A stretch of 64,000 nt of DNA from Saccharothrix sp. NRRL B-16348 (GTDB lineage: Bacteria > Actinomycetota > Actinomycetes > Mycobacteriales > Pseudonocardiaceae). Where the stretch lies: NCBI RefSeq assembly GCF_001280085.1, contig NZ_LGED01000200.1, forward strand, positions 136,679 through 200,678, given 5' to 3'. This document shows positions 1-7,835 of this stretch, one piece after another. A program made the position numbers and the translations under genes. The first letter of the stretch is position 1; every line of letters starts with the position of its first letter. The notes under the pieces are model-generated. The model saw only the letters and a list, made by a program, of their open reading frames with translations, was not told the origin of the DNA and made no database searches.

Positions 1-1
1 T

Positions 2-187
2 CGTGGTCCGGTTCTCCGCTGGGTTCGGGGCTGGTGTGCCGAGCACGGCATGGAAGTGTTGCCGACTGTGGTGCGTGAGCTGCCGCCGGTGGAACCCCTC
101 CCACTACGGCCCGCGCCCGATGTTGTTGAGGACGCATGTCATCGGGCGATCTTCGGCCCGAACAGCCGAGGCCCGCGACGCGGCTGA
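2..187 (+). CDS. C-terminal end of an unidentified gene entering the window
   Basis: An open frame runs from the first bases of the window to a TGA at 185-187 and encodes about 61 residues, including RWVRGWCAEHGMEVLPTVV and a Pro-rich tail. It looks like the end of a gene that starts before the window. It is followed within 20 bases by a good ribosome binding site and two further short reading frames on the same strand, so the three could form one operon. I do not recognise the family. The only support is the open frame and its position, so the call is weak. Confidence 0.3.
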   Translation, partial: RGPVLRWVRGWCAEHGMEVLPTVVRELPPVEPLPLRPAPDVVEDACHRAIFGPNSRGPRRG

Positions 188-203
188 CTCAGGAGGGGCA
201 ATC

Positions 204-293
204 GTGGCTGGCAACGGACTGTCGGGGCTGGGGCGTACCGTGCTGCGGATCAGCGGTACCTCGGCACCACCAGGAGGCAACAGTGGCCGGTGA
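204..293 (+). CDS. 29-residue peptide translationally coupled to the next gene
   Basis: A GTG at 204 follows AGGAGGGG (191-198) and opens a 29-residue frame starting MAGNGLSGLGRTVLRISG and ending in a Gly/Pro/Ser-rich tail. Its stop at 291-293 lies inside the next coding region, whose GTG is at 283, so ribosomes finishing here could restart there. The next protein also begins MAG-G, which hints at a small duplicated start region rather than a functional peptide. Function unknown. It may act only as a leader that couples translation. Confidence 0.35.
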   Translation: MAGNGLSGLGRTVLRISGTSAPPGGNSGR

Positions 294-804
294 TGGAATT
301 GATCGTCGGGCGCTCGACCAGTTCGTCAACAACCTTCAGCGCGAGTTCGACAAGCGGCCCATCAGGATCGCGGTCGAGGCCGACATGCCGGAGTTGCCGC
401 AGGTCGGCGGGGCGACGGTGAACAACTACAACGGTCCGGTGTTCAACGGCGACGTCTCCGGTGCCCAAATTGCCTGGAACAACGACACCGTCACCCAGAA
501 CCAGCAGCACACCAGTACCGTCGCTCCTGGTTACGAGGAGCTGGCCAGGTTTGTCACCGATCTGATGCGCCAGCTGCCCCAAGTGGGCTTGGACGAGCAG
601 GACTTGGCGGATGCCGAGGCGGCTGGCAACGACCTGCTCACCGAGGTCACTCAGGCCGAACCGGAGAAGGGTCGCGTGCGTCGCGCGATCACCGCCCTGC
701 GCGGGGTGCTCGCGCCGGTGGCGACCGGCGCCGTGACCGGTCTCGCGGCGGGGGCCCAGGACTTCGCTCAGACCGCGATCACCGGCCTGACAGGCATCGT
801 TTGA
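283..804 (+). CDS. Conserved actinobacterial hypothetical protein, 173 aa
   Basis: The GTG at 283 is chosen because AGGAGG stands at 272-277, six bases upstream. The protein has a short charged N-terminus and a Gly/Asn-rich segment around residues 45-70 (NNYNGPVFNGDVSGAQIAW), followed by a helical region and a hydrophobic Ala/Gly-rich C-terminus. I have the impression that NGPVF-G-V-G-QIA-N repeats of this kind recur in small actinomycete proteins of unknown role, but I cannot name a Pfam family. There is no signal peptide. The C-terminal 30 residues (VATGAVTGLAAGAQDFAQTA) could be a membrane-associated or glycine-zipper helix. Confidence 0.6.
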   Translation: MAGDGIDRRALDQFVNNLQREFDKRPIRIAVEADMPELPQVGGATVNNYNGPVFNGDVSGAQIAWNNDTVTQNQQHTSTVAPGYEELARFVTDLMRQLPQVGLDEQDLADAEAAGNDLLTEVTQAEPEKGRVRRAITALRGVLAPVATGAVTGLAAGAQDFAQTAITGLTGIV

Positions 805-809
805 CCAGG

Positions 810-858
810 CATGACAGAGGGGCACACTCTGTTCTGGAGGGTATGCCCCTTCGTCATG
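810..858 (+). terminator. Imperfect stem-loop after the 283-804 gene
   Basis: The 15-base arms CATGACAGAGGGGCA (810-824) and TGCCCCTTCGTCATG (844-858) pair with two mismatches around a 19-base loop, six bases after the stop codon. There is no U-tract, as is usual for actinobacterial terminators. It could also be a regulatory hairpin for the following gene. Confidence 0.5.
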
Positions 859-984
859 TCACGGACCTGCTGGCGGCTGTGGCGCGACATTCGTCATGCT
901 CGGACGCCGAGCCGAGTCCATGTCCGTCCTGACTCCACCGGACTGCACCACCTGCTGAGCGCGAAACGGGCGCACACTGAGGGT

Positions 985-1506
985 GTGGACAAACAGGTGG
1001 TTCACGACGACATGGAACGCGCACTCGCCACGTTCCACTCGCTCCTTGATCAGGTGAGCGACGCCGACCTGGGCCGCGAATCCCACAGCACCCGGTGGAA
1101 CAACCGCCAACTGCTGTTCCACATGCTCCTCGGCTTCCTCATCATCCGTGCGCTGGCCACCCTCATACGCCTGTTCGATCGACTCCCCGTCCGAGTCGGC
1201 CGCGGTTTCGCCCGCCTGCTCAACGCCGGGACCAGGCCGTTCGACGTGGTGAACTACCTCGGATCCTGGTTGGGCGGTGCCGCTCTCGGTCGCCGCCAGA
1301 TGACAGCACTCTTCGACCGCGTCATCGCCGCACTGCACCGCCGCCTCGACCGCGAAACCGACGTGGAACTGGCCCGGGGCATGCACTACCCGACTCGCTG
1401 GGACCCGTTCTTCCAGGACTACATGACCCTCGCCGACCTCTACCGCTACCCGGTACGGCATTTCGACTTCCACCACCGCCAACTCACCCTCAAAGACCGA
1501 GGATGA
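985..1506 (+). CDS. DinB-like four-helix-bundle protein
   Basis: The 173-residue protein fits the DinB/YfiT superfamily: an N-terminal helix beginning MDKQVVHDDMERALATFHSL, a conserved His in LLFHMLLGF, and the C-terminal metal-site pattern RYPVRHFDFHHRQL. DinB proteins are usually cytoplasmic metal-binding proteins, and some are thiol-dependent transferases using mycothiol or bacillithiol. The start GTG 985 fits the domain boundary. The open frame extends upstream to 811 but that part is not DinB-like. The middle hydrophobic stretch (about residues 48-65) belongs to helix 2 of the fold. No neighbour indicates the substrate. Confidence 0.65.
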   Translation: MDKQVVHDDMERALATFHSLLDQVSDADLGRESHSTRWNNRQLLFHMLLGFLIIRALATLIRLFDRLPVRVGRGFARLLNAGTRPFDVVNYLGSWLGGAALGRRQMTALFDRVIAALHRRLDRETDVELARGMHYPTRWDPFFQDYMTLADLYRYPVRHFDFHHRQLTLKDRG

Positions 1507-2251
1507 AGGGTGTTCGGACATTCCCTCATGTAGAGCTGTGGTGGGCGACGTAGAGACTGCCGAGTGCTCAGGGTCGGCAACTCGCGTTGTGCTCGGCTGA
1601 TCGACGTGAACAGGACAGAAGGCCGCTGCGGCAATCCACCTCCGTCGACTGCCTGCTGGATCTTCGCGGTCAGTCCACCGCGGACCGGGCCGGATCCATC
1701 CGTCGACGCTTCCCTGCGGTGCTTCGCGGGACTACAACGCGCCGATCTCACCACACGGTGTGTGGCCGCCGGGCCGTTCGCGATCCGGTGCCTCGTCCAA
1801 GCGTACGTGTTCGACAGCCTGATAGTCGATGGCCCTGACATCATCCGCATCGGCTCCAGCCTTGAGTACCACCGCCTCGGCTGGTGTAACCCCCTTCTGA
1901 ATAACGCTCTTTCTCTCGAAGCAGGTCGCGAAGACCTTGGTGGCTCTGTCCATCTTGAACAGAACTTTGTCGGTCCGGGTGCCGCAGCTTCGTCGAGTCG
2001 GTTCGGCGGTCAGCGGATGTGTGGACGGTTCGGTGGAACTTCTCGCCCTCGACCAGATCTCGCAGTTTCTGGAAAGCACTTGGACGTCCAGCTTGTGTCG
2101 ATGACACGGTGCACGGTGCACGGTGGACTTCGGGTTGACGCTCCGCTGAAACCCTTGCTGGGTCGTGTGGTCCGTGTCCTGACCACTGCGGGGATCCAGG
2201 AGGTCCTCGGCATCGGCGCCGGCGCGACGGCGAGCCGGCTTGCGGAGCCGA
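1507..2251. other. Degenerate region without an intact gene
   Basis: Apart from the transposase remnant at about 1560-1740, I can support no gene in these 745 bases. Several overlapping frames of 80-130 codons exist on both strands but have no recognisable motifs or convincing ribosome binding sites. Base composition dips around 1870-2000, unlike the coding regions on either side, which suits decayed mobile DNA at a boundary between the DinB gene and the metal-resistance block. Confidence 0.5.
1560..1740 (-). pseudogene. IS5-family transposase remnant
   Basis: The minus strand reads GPVRGGLTAKIQQAVDGGGL, which matches the conserved IS5-type stretch RGGLTTKIHLAVDGRGLPL that leads to one of the catalytic Asp residues. 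The residues before it (RSARCSPAKHRREAS) resemble the degenerate 'RAHQHAAGAR' block of the same family. Downstream the frame loses similarity within about 20 residues, so only a central piece survives. I see no terminal inverted repeats. It marks past insertion-sequence activity at the left edge of the mercury/cadmium block. Confidence 0.5.
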
Positions 2252-2866
2252 TCAGAGTCCGAACGCGCCGCCTTCGACGAGGATCAGCAGTCCGATTCCG
2301 ATCAGCACAACGGGGAGCACGATGTGGTTCCAACGCGCCAAGGCACGGGCGATCACCGGCCGGGTGGCGAAGAACCGGCCGACCGCGCACCAGACCGCGA
2401 CCAAGGCGAGAAAAACCACGACGAATACGACCAGACCGCCGGTTCCAGCAGTGGTGAAGACCGGCACGTAGACGCCGATGTTGTCGCCACCGTTGGCGAA
2501 GGTGACCGCTGCGACGGCCAGTGCCGTCGGCCCGTCACCCGTGCCGGGGGTCTCATCGTCGGCGTCGCGGCGTTCGTACCAGGCTCGCCAGGCCGCACGG
2601 AGACCAAGCAGGAGCGGCGGCAACCCCAGATAAGGGATCATGGTGTCCGGAAGCAGTCCCGCGCCGAGAGCGCCGACGACCGAGGCGGCCAGGATCGCCG
2701 CGAATCCCAGGTACTGCCCGGCCACCACCCGTGCCGCGCCGCCGCGCTGCCCGGCGGCCTGACCGAAGTAGACCGCCAGGATCACGATGTCATCGACGTT
2801 GGTGACCGCGAACATGCCGACGGCCTGACCGACCAGCCCAAACTCCAACCCGAGTCCTCTCGACAT
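2252..2866 (-). CDS. CadD-family cadmium/cation exporter
   Basis: The 204-residue inner-membrane protein has the CadD signature near its start (GQAVGMFAVTNVDDIVILAV) and the repeat-like second motif VTFANGGDNIGVYVPVF, plus five to six hydrophobic segments. CadD proteins export cadmium or other divalent cations and belong to the LysE superfamily. The ATG at 2866 is preceded on its strand by GGAG five bases away. It sits beside the mercury genes but is read separately. The substrate is not shown by the sequence. Confidence 0.8.
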   Translation of the reverse strand: MSRGLGLEFGLVGQAVGMFAVTNVDDIVILAVYFGQAAGQRGGAARVVAGQYLGFAAILAASVVGALGAGLLPDTMIPYLGLPPLLLGLRAAWRAWYERRDADDETPGTGDGPTALAVAAVTFANGGDNIGVYVPVFTTAGTGGLVVFVVVFLALVAVWCAVGRFFATRPVIARALARWNHIVLPVVLIGIGLLILVEGGAFGL

Positions 2867-3035
2867 CGCACTCCGTCGTCGCACACGGTACGGAGCGAGG
2901 CGGGATCGCCCGGCATAGACCCACGCCGGGCGTCCGGTCTGCCAGGGTGTGGAAAGCGCCTCCGGCGACAACACTCGTGCGAGCAAGTCCTGGTCGCTGA
3001 CAACCTGCGCGACCTCATCGATCGGAGGTGGCCCG

Positions 3036-3335
3036 TTGACTGTGCGGCCCGAGCCGGACAGCGCCTCGGTGACGAGGTGCTGGTGCTGCGGGGTCGGGTT
3101 CCCGGAGCCGGAACTGGTCCGGCTCGGGGAGCATCCCGAGGTGGGTGTGTGTCTGCGTTGTGCCCGGTGGTTGTGGCGGCGGGCCGTGCGGCGGCGTGAT
3201 GAACTGCGGCCTTCGGTGGCCGGGAGGCTGCGGGGTTGTGTCCACGTCGTCCGCGAGGCGGTGATCCGACGGGGATGGCACGAGCGTGGTGCGCTGGGGG
3301 TGTTCCTGCGTTGGCTCGACCGGTACCTGCCGTAG
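3036..3335 (+). CDS. Small zinc-ribbon-like protein, 99 aa
   Basis: The frame encodes a basic protein with the pairs CWCCG and CLRC 21 residues apart, a typical zinc-ribbon spacing, followed by a run of Arg/Trp-rich helix (RWLWRRAVRRRDEL). The TTG at 3036 is preferred because GGAGGTGG lies at 3024-3031; a GTG at 3042 is the alternative. The pattern suggests a nucleic-acid-binding or structural zinc protein. It stands between the divergent CadD and merB genes. No function can be assigned. Confidence 0.55.
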   Translation: MTVRPEPDSASVTRCWCCGVGFPEPELVRLGEHPEVGVCLRCARWLWRRAVRRRDELRPSVAGRLRGCVHVVREAVIRRGWHERGALGVFLRWLDRYLP

Positions 3336-3357
3336 CCGCCCAGTGCGCGAAGGCGGA

Positions 3358-4020
3358 TCAGGTGGGACGGGTTTCCGATGCCGGCCGTAGGAGGGCGCCG
3401 AATTCGGTGATGCCGCTTGCCAGGGCTTGTGCTTGGTTGAGCACGGTCGTGGTGATCTCGGGATGGGCGTCGGCCCAGTCGCGTGCCGCCTGAGCGTTGG
3501 TGAAGAAGTTGATGTATCCGCAGGTGCGGTCGGCCGAGGGGCAGCAGGCGTCGTCGGTGGCGCCGGCGAGTACGACGGCGGTGTCGGGGCTCCAGGTCGC
3601 GTGGTCGTGGTCGACCCGGATGGTGATCGTGGTGTCGCTGTCGGGCTCGGTGGATGTGATGACGACCGGGTGGTCGAGCATGGCGGACATGCCGAGTGCG
3701 TCGACGGCGCACATGGCGTAGGTCGTCGGGCCGTCCGGCCAGGTCACGGCGTGGCATGTCGGCGCGGGTGAGAACGGGTAGGCGGCGCGGATCCGGCCCT
3801 GGTCGTCGACGGCCAGCAGGTCGCACCCGGTCAGTTCACGCAGCGCGGGTTCGAGGTCGATGCCGTGGTCGTGGCAGTAGTCCTCCAGGTCTTGTGGTCC
3901 GGGTGGTCTGCCGGTGTCGGCGAAGGCGGCGAGGATTCCGTGGTGGAGCTGACGGGCAGGGGCAGCGAGGCCGACGGCGGCGCTGCCCTTGTTCAACCTC
4001 AGGTCTGTCGGTTCGGTCAT
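3358..4020 (-). CDS. merB: Organomercurial lyase MerB
   Basis: This 220-residue cytoplasmic enzyme cleaves the carbon-mercury bond of organomercurials and passes Hg(II) to MerA. The family's catalytic set is visible: C104 and D107 in YAMCAVDALGM (equivalent to C96 and D99 of the plasmid R831b enzyme) and the second cysteine at 159/160 in DDACCPSADRTCGYINFF. The length matches the family. The ATG at 4020 has GGAG seven bases upstream. It lies 38 bases downstream of merA on the same strand and is probably cotranscribed with it from the operator-bearing promoter at 5499-5556. Confidence 0.93.
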   Translation of the reverse strand: MTEPTDLRLNKGSAAVGLAAPARQLHHGILAAFADTGRPPGPQDLEDYCHDHGIDLEPALRELTGCDLLAVDDQGRIRAAYPFSPAPTCHAVTWPDGPTTYAMCAVDALGMSAMLDHPVVITSTEPDSDTTITIRVDHDHATWSPDTAVVLAGATDDACCPSADRTCGYINFFTNAQAARDWADAHPEITTTVLNQAQALASGITEFGALLRPASETRPT

Positions 4021-4058
4021 CGCGGTTCTCCACAGTGGTGATGGGGCCCTGCTTCGGG

Positions 4059-5471
4059 TCAGGATGCGCAGCAGGACAACTTGGTCACGTCGCGGGTGAA
4101 GGTCTGGGCGGCGAGCTTGATGCCTTCGGCCATCGTGAGGTAGGGGCACCACATGTCGGCCATCTGCGTGACGGTCATGTGGTTGGCCAGGGCGTAGACG
4201 GCGGTGGAGATCACGTCTCCGGCGCCGTCGGCGAGTACGTGGGCACCGAGCAGTCGCCCGGTGTGGCGTTCGGCGACGAGTTTGATCAGGCCCCGGGTGT
4301 TCCGGTCAACCAGGGCGCGCGGTACGTGTTCCAGTGGCAGTACCCGGCACTCGCACACGTGACCTTGTTCGATGGCTTGGGCTTCGGTGAGGCCGGCTGC
4401 CGCGATCTGCGGGCTGGTGAAGGTCACCCGTGGTAGGTGGTGGTAGTCCAGTGTGCGGCGGGCGCCGTCGAGGGCGTTGTCGGCTACCAGGGTGCCGTGG
4501 GCCGCGGCGACGTAGACGTACTGCGGGTGCCCGGTGACGTCCCCGGCGGCCCAGATCCGCGGGTTCTGTGTGCGGAGGTTTTCGTCGACCGGCACCTCGC
4601 CTCGCGGGCCGTGTTCGACGCCGACGTCGGCCAGTCCGAGTCCGTCGGTGACCGGGCGGCGGCCGGTGGCCACCAGCACCGCCTGCGCCGGGATCTCGTC
4701 GTCGGTGGTGCCGGCTGTGCGGTGACCGGCGATGACGAGGTCGTCCTCGCGTCGGACCGAGCTCACCGTACTTCCAGTCTGCACGGCGATGCCCTCGTCA
4801 GCGAGCACGCGTTCGATGCCGGCGGAGATTTCCGGCTCCTCGCCGGGTGCCAGCCGGTCTTCCTGCTCGACGACGGTCACACGGGTGCCGAGGCGGGCGA
4901 ACAACTGTGCCTGTTCCAGTCCGACGTGGTTGCCGCCGATGACCAGGAGGGATCGCGGCAGCGTGGTCAACTCCATCGCCGTGGTCGAGGTCAGGTAGCC
5001 GACCGCTGTCAACCCGGTGATCGGGGGCGTCCACGGGGTCGAGCCGGTGGCGACGAGGTAGTGCTCCGCGTCCACTCGCGTCCGGCCGCCCGCGGCGAGG
5101 TCGACGTCCACTGCGGGGCCGTCGACGAAGCGGGCGCTGCCGGTCAGGATCTCCCAGCCGAGGTCGGCCGCGAGGTCGACGTACTTGGCGGTCCGCATCG
5201 TGTCCACTAGGGCGCGTTTGGCTTCGGTCACGCTGGCCATGTCCACCTCGCCGGCGGTGGTGCGGATCCCGGGGAAGTGCTGGCGCAGCGCGATGTGTCG
5301 TGCCTTAGCCGCGGCCAGCAGTGCCTTGGACGGCACGCAGCCGGTGTTGACGCAGGTGCCGCCGACCGTGCCGCGCTCGATCATGATCACGGTCCGGCCT
5401 TTGCGGCGAGCCGCGATCGCCGCCGCGAAGGCGGCACCACCCGAGCCGATCACCGCGAGGTCATACCTCAT
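4059..5471 (-). CDS. merA: Mercuric reductase MerA
   Basis: This 470-residue flavoprotein disulfide reductase reduces Hg(II) to Hg(0) with NADPH in the cytoplasm. The N-terminal FAD loop (AVIGSGGAAFAAAIAA), the redox pair C40/C45 in GTCVNTGCVPSK, the NADPH motif (LLVIGGNHVGLEQAQ), the second FAD motif (RIWAAGDVTG) and the C-terminal vicinal pair C467-C468 are all present. It lacks the N-terminal HMA domain of many Gram-negative MerA proteins, as expected for actinobacterial forms. It is transcribed divergently from the ArsR-type regulator, with merB behind it. The C-terminal CC pair separates it from plain dihydrolipoamide dehydrogenases. Confidence 0.95.
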   Translation of the reverse strand: MRYDLAVIGSGGAAFAAAIAARRKGRTVIMIERGTVGGTCVNTGCVPSKALLAAAKARHIALRQHFPGIRTTAGEVDMASVTEAKRALVDTMRTAKYVDLAADLGWEILTGSARFVDGPAVDVDLAAGGRTRVDAEHYLVATGSTPWTPPITGLTAVGYLTSTTAMELTTLPRSLLVIGGNHVGLEQAQLFARLGTRVTVVEQEDRLAPGEEPEISAGIERVLADEGIAVQTGSTVSSVRREDDLVIAGHRTAGTTDDEIPAQAVLVATGRRPVTDGLGLADVGVEHGPRGEVPVDENLRTQNPRIWAAGDVTGHPQYVYVAAAHGTLVADNALDGARRTLDYHHLPRVTFTSPQIAAAGLTEAQAIEQGHVCECRVLPLEHVPRALVDRNTRGLIKLVAERHTGRLLGAHVLADGAGDVISTAVYALANHMTVTQMADMWCPYLTMAEGIKLAAQTFTRDVTKLSCCAS

Positions 5472-5498
5472 CGGGGCCTCCCACTGCCGGAGCCGTGT

Positions 5499-5556
5499 CG
5501 CATCCGCTTAAGCGGATGCGATGAGAGTAGCGCGAAGCATCCGCCTGGGCGGATAC
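5499..5556. promoter_or_regulatory. Two palindromic operators between merA and merR
   Basis: A perfect 22-base palindrome (half CGCATCCGCTT) covers 5499-5520. A second, one-mismatch copy of its core (GCATCCGCC-TG-GGCGGATAC) covers 5537-5556. The centres are 37 bases apart. The pair fills the divergent promoter and is the expected binding site of the adjacent ArsR-type MerR. The binding itself is inferred. Confidence 0.85.
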
Positions 5557-5564
5557 TTCTGTGC

Positions 5565-6005
5565 GTGACGGGGCACGGGAGTGTGGAGACGGTCAACTGC
5601 GCGGGCGGGGCGGACTGCTGCGCCGGTCCGCTCGGTCTGCTGCCGGAGGTCACGGACGGGGCCGCGGTGCTGGCGAAGTTCTTCCGAGCGCTCGGTGATC
5701 CGGCCCGGCTGCGACTGCTGGAGTTCCTGGTGGCCGGTGAACGGTCGGTCGGCGAATGCGTCCGGCACATCGGTCTGGCCCAGGGTCGGGTGTCGACACA
5801 TCTGGCGTGTCTGGCCGACTGCGGTTACGTCGAGGTCCGCAGACAGGGCCGCTTCTCGTATTACCGGGTCGCCGATTCCCGGGTGGTCGACCTGGTGAAC
5901 CTGGCCCGGGTGCTGGCGGCGGACAACGCCGCCGTGCTGGCCGCGTGCCGGCACATCGACGCCGATGCGGTCACCGCCGACTCGGTCGTGCCTGAGTCGC
6001 GATAG
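5565..6005 (+). CDS. merR: ArsR-type mercury-responsive repressor
   Basis: The protein of about 146 residues has a winged-helix DNA-binding domain (LGDPARLRLLEFLVAGERSV, QGRVSTHLACLADCGYVEV) and an unusual Cys-rich N-terminus (VNCAGGADCC). Actinobacterial mer operons use an ArsR-family repressor instead of the classical MerR activator, and Cys residues in the N-terminus and recognition region bind Hg(II). It is divergent from merA across two palindromic operators, which implies autoregulation. GTG 5565 or GTG 5583 could be the start. Neither has a strong ribosome binding site, so the transcript may be leaderless. Confidence 0.85.
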   Translation: MTGHGSVETVNCAGGADCCAGPLGLLPEVTDGAAVLAKFFRALGDPARLRLLEFLVAGERSVGECVRHIGLAQGRVSTHLACLADCGYVEVRRQGRFSYYRVADSRVVDLVNLARVLAADNAAVLAACRHIDADAVTADSVVPESR

Positions 6006-6326
6006 TCCGTCGCCGTCACCCTGATGCCGTAGTCGCACTCTCGGAATTCGTACGCTGTGTGACCGGAACGCCTATTCGCAACGTCGGAAACCGTACCCGT
6101 CTGCGGGGTTTGTCGTTGATTGAGTCTGGCGCAGACTGCGCTACTGGGGTGCTCCGTTAGGCGCATCGTGAGCGGATTTCTTTGGGGGGATGCCTTAGGT
6201 CTGTCAGTTGACGCTGCGGCAATCGCCACGCGAGAGCGCATGTCGCCGGAATGTGAGCTTTATACATCTTGTCGGGCGCACGCTTGATGCGCTGCGACAT
6301 GGAATGAGAAGGACGAGGACGAACTG
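6006..6326. other. Intergenic region upstream of the DUF169 gene
   Basis: I see no gene in these 321 bases. The only structure worth noting is a weak inverted repeat, CATGTCGC (6239-6246) against GCGACATG (6294-6301), flanking a TATACA at 6261-6266. These could belong to the promoter of the next gene, but no -35/-10 pair with normal spacing is obvious. Confidence 0.4.
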
Positions 6327-7031
6327 ATGAGTCATCCCGAGCTGGCCACCGCCTTGACCGATCTGCTGTCGCTCGACTTGCCGCCGGTGGCGCTGTCGAA
6401 GGTGCAGGAGCGTCCGGAGGGGGTCGTCGACACCGGCCGTCCGGTGCCGTCCAGCTGCGCGTTGTGGCGGGTGGCGGAGAAGGGCGTGTTCTACGCCGAG
6501 GCCGCGGAGCACTTCAACTGTCCGGTGGGGTCCATGGTGATGGGCTTCGAGATGCCGGAGGAGGTCAACGCCGAGCTGGGTGGGCTGGTGCAGTCGATGT
6601 GCGACGCCCAGTACCTGGAGATGTCGGAGGTGGCGAAGATCCCGTCGGTGAGCAAGGCGGGCACGGGCGTGGTCTACGGGCCGTTGGCCGACCTGCCGGT
6701 CGAGCCGGACGTGGTGCTGCTGTGGCTCACGCCGGCGCAGGCGATGATCTACAACGAGGCGTCCGGCGCTGCGAACTGGACCGCGGAGGCGGGTCAGGTG
6801 TCCGGGCGTCCGGCGTGCTCGGCGTTGGCGCTGGCGATGGACACCGAGCAGCCGCGCATGGCGCTGGGCTGCATCGGCATGCGGACGTTCACTGGCATCG
6901 CGGCCGACCGGATGCTGGCCGTGCTGCCGGGTGCCAAGGTCGGCGAGTTCGTCGAGGCGCTGAAGGTCACCGTGCAGGCCAACGCCGGCATGAAGGAGTT
7001 CTACGAGGGCAAGCTGGCCCAGTTCGCGTGA
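6327..7031 (+). CDS. DUF169 family protein
   Basis: The 234-residue soluble protein matches the DUF169 family: an N-terminal PPVALSKVQERPEG block, Cys in SSCALWRVAEKGVFYAEA, the conserved HFNCPVGSMVMGF stretch, and the C-terminal ALGCIGMRTFTG segment. The family is uncharacterised. Its conserved Cys residues suggest metal or cofactor binding. The start follows GAAGGACGAGG. It lies between the mer genes and an ArsR-regulated peptide cassette and is read in the same direction as both, but spacings of about 140 bases to the next gene argue for its own transcript. Confidence 0.75.
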   Translation: MSHPELATALTDLLSLDLPPVALSKVQERPEGVVDTGRPVPSSCALWRVAEKGVFYAEAAEHFNCPVGSMVMGFEMPEEVNAELGGLVQSMCDAQYLEMSEVAKIPSVSKAGTGVVYGPLADLPVEPDVVLLWLTPAQAMIYNEASGAANWTAEAGQVSGRPACSALALAMDTEQPRMALGCIGMRTFTGIAADRMLAVLPGAKVGEFVEALKVTVQANAGMKEFYEGKLAQFA

Positions 7032-7127
7032 CGGTCTGACGCCGCGCGGTCCCCTGACACCTGGCTCTTGACCAGTCGGCGGTGCTGGGGGATTGCGCGG
7101 TCCGCCACTCCGGGCCTACTCTCGGTC

Positions 7128-7172
7128 ACATCGACAAAGTTCGATCCGCTGAGGATCGACGGTATTCGATGT
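7128..7172. promoter_or_regulatory. Nested inverted repeats before the ArsR-type gene
   Basis: An inner perfect repeat TCGATCC-N5-GGATCGA (7141-7159) is enclosed by an outer pair ACATCGA (7128-7134) and TCGATGT (7166-7172). The position just before the ArsR-family start suits an autoregulatory operator and promoter region for the peptide cassette. Confidence 0.6.
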
Positions 7173-7185
7173 GGGGTGGGCGGTC

Positions 7186-7626
7186 GTGACGGTGCCTGGG
7201 CGACTCATCGAGCTGGAGATCGTCGAGACGCGATCCTCGGGCGCGCCGCATTGCAGCGTTCCGCTGACCACGCCGCGGTTGTCCCCCGACCAGGCGCACG
7301 ACCTGTCGGTGGTGTTCAAGGCCCTGGCGCACCCGACCCGGGTGCAGTTGATGAACCTGCTGGTGTCCAGTCCTTTCGCGGCCTGCGTCTACGACATCCA
7401 GGTCGCCATGGGCATGCCGCAGTCCACGATCAGTCACCACCTCAAGCAGCTCGTCGGCGCCGGTCTCCTGCACCGCCAACAGCGCGGCAGTTGGGCCTAC
7501 TACTCGGTTGACCGCGACGCGATGCGCCGGTTGGGCACGGTGATCGACCTCGGCGACGCGCCGCCACAGCCCTTGTCGCCGCAGGCGCAGACCGATCCGC
7601 CGGCCGAACCGGTCCAGGCCCTGTGA
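7186..7626 (+). CDS. ArsR-family regulator of the peptide cassette
   Basis: The winged-helix protein (about 146 residues) has the ArsR core FKALAHPTRVQLMNLLVSSP and the recognition helix QVAMGMPQSTISHHLKQL. A Cys in the metal-site helix (FAACVYDI) and another near the N-terminus (GAPHCSVP) could sense a thiophilic metal, although the classical CVC pair is reduced to CVY. GTG 7186 is preferred because the outer operator repeat ends at 7172; GTG 7171 is the alternative. Its stop overlaps the next start (TGATG), so it is the first gene of the cassette and probably represses it. Confidence 0.8.
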   Translation: MTVPGRLIELEIVETRSSGAPHCSVPLTTPRLSPDQAHDLSVVFKALAHPTRVQLMNLLVSSPFAACVYDIQVAMGMPQSTISHHLKQLVGAGLLHRQQRGSWAYYSVDRDAMRRLGTVIDLGDAPPQPLSPQAQTDPPAEPVQAL

Positions 7627-7835
7627 TGCCACCGTCCACCCGACCTGCCGCGTCACCCGACACTGCCGGCGGGCTCCTGTTCGGCGACGAAGCCGCGCGG
7701 TGGCTGGGAGGCCGGGCCGAGCAGCTGCTACCCGCGCAGGCGCGTCCCGCTGCCGTGCGCCGGACCTGGCTTGTTCTCGCGGTGGTGCTGCTGACCCTGG
7801 CCGGTGTCGCCGTGGCCATCAGGATGGTGCTGTGA
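7626..7835 (+). CDS. Small tail-anchored membrane protein (possible immunity or accessory factor)
   Basis: The 69-residue protein has a soluble Pro/Ala-rich N-terminus with the stretch GLLFGDEAARWLGGRAEQL and one C-terminal transmembrane helix (TWLVLAVVLLTLAGVAVAI) ending in RMVL. It overlaps the regulator by one base and the transporter by one base, so the three are translated together. Small membrane proteins in this position often give self-immunity or help the exporter. Neither role is shown. I do not recognise a family. Confidence 0.6.
   Translation: MPPSTRPAASPDTAGGLLFGDEAARWLGGRAEQLLPAQARPAAVRRTWLVLAVVLLTLAGVAVAIRMVL

Noticed and set aside
6208..6213. TTGACG as the -35 element for the DUF169 gene
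   Set aside because: No -10-like sequence at 16-19 bases spacing follows it.
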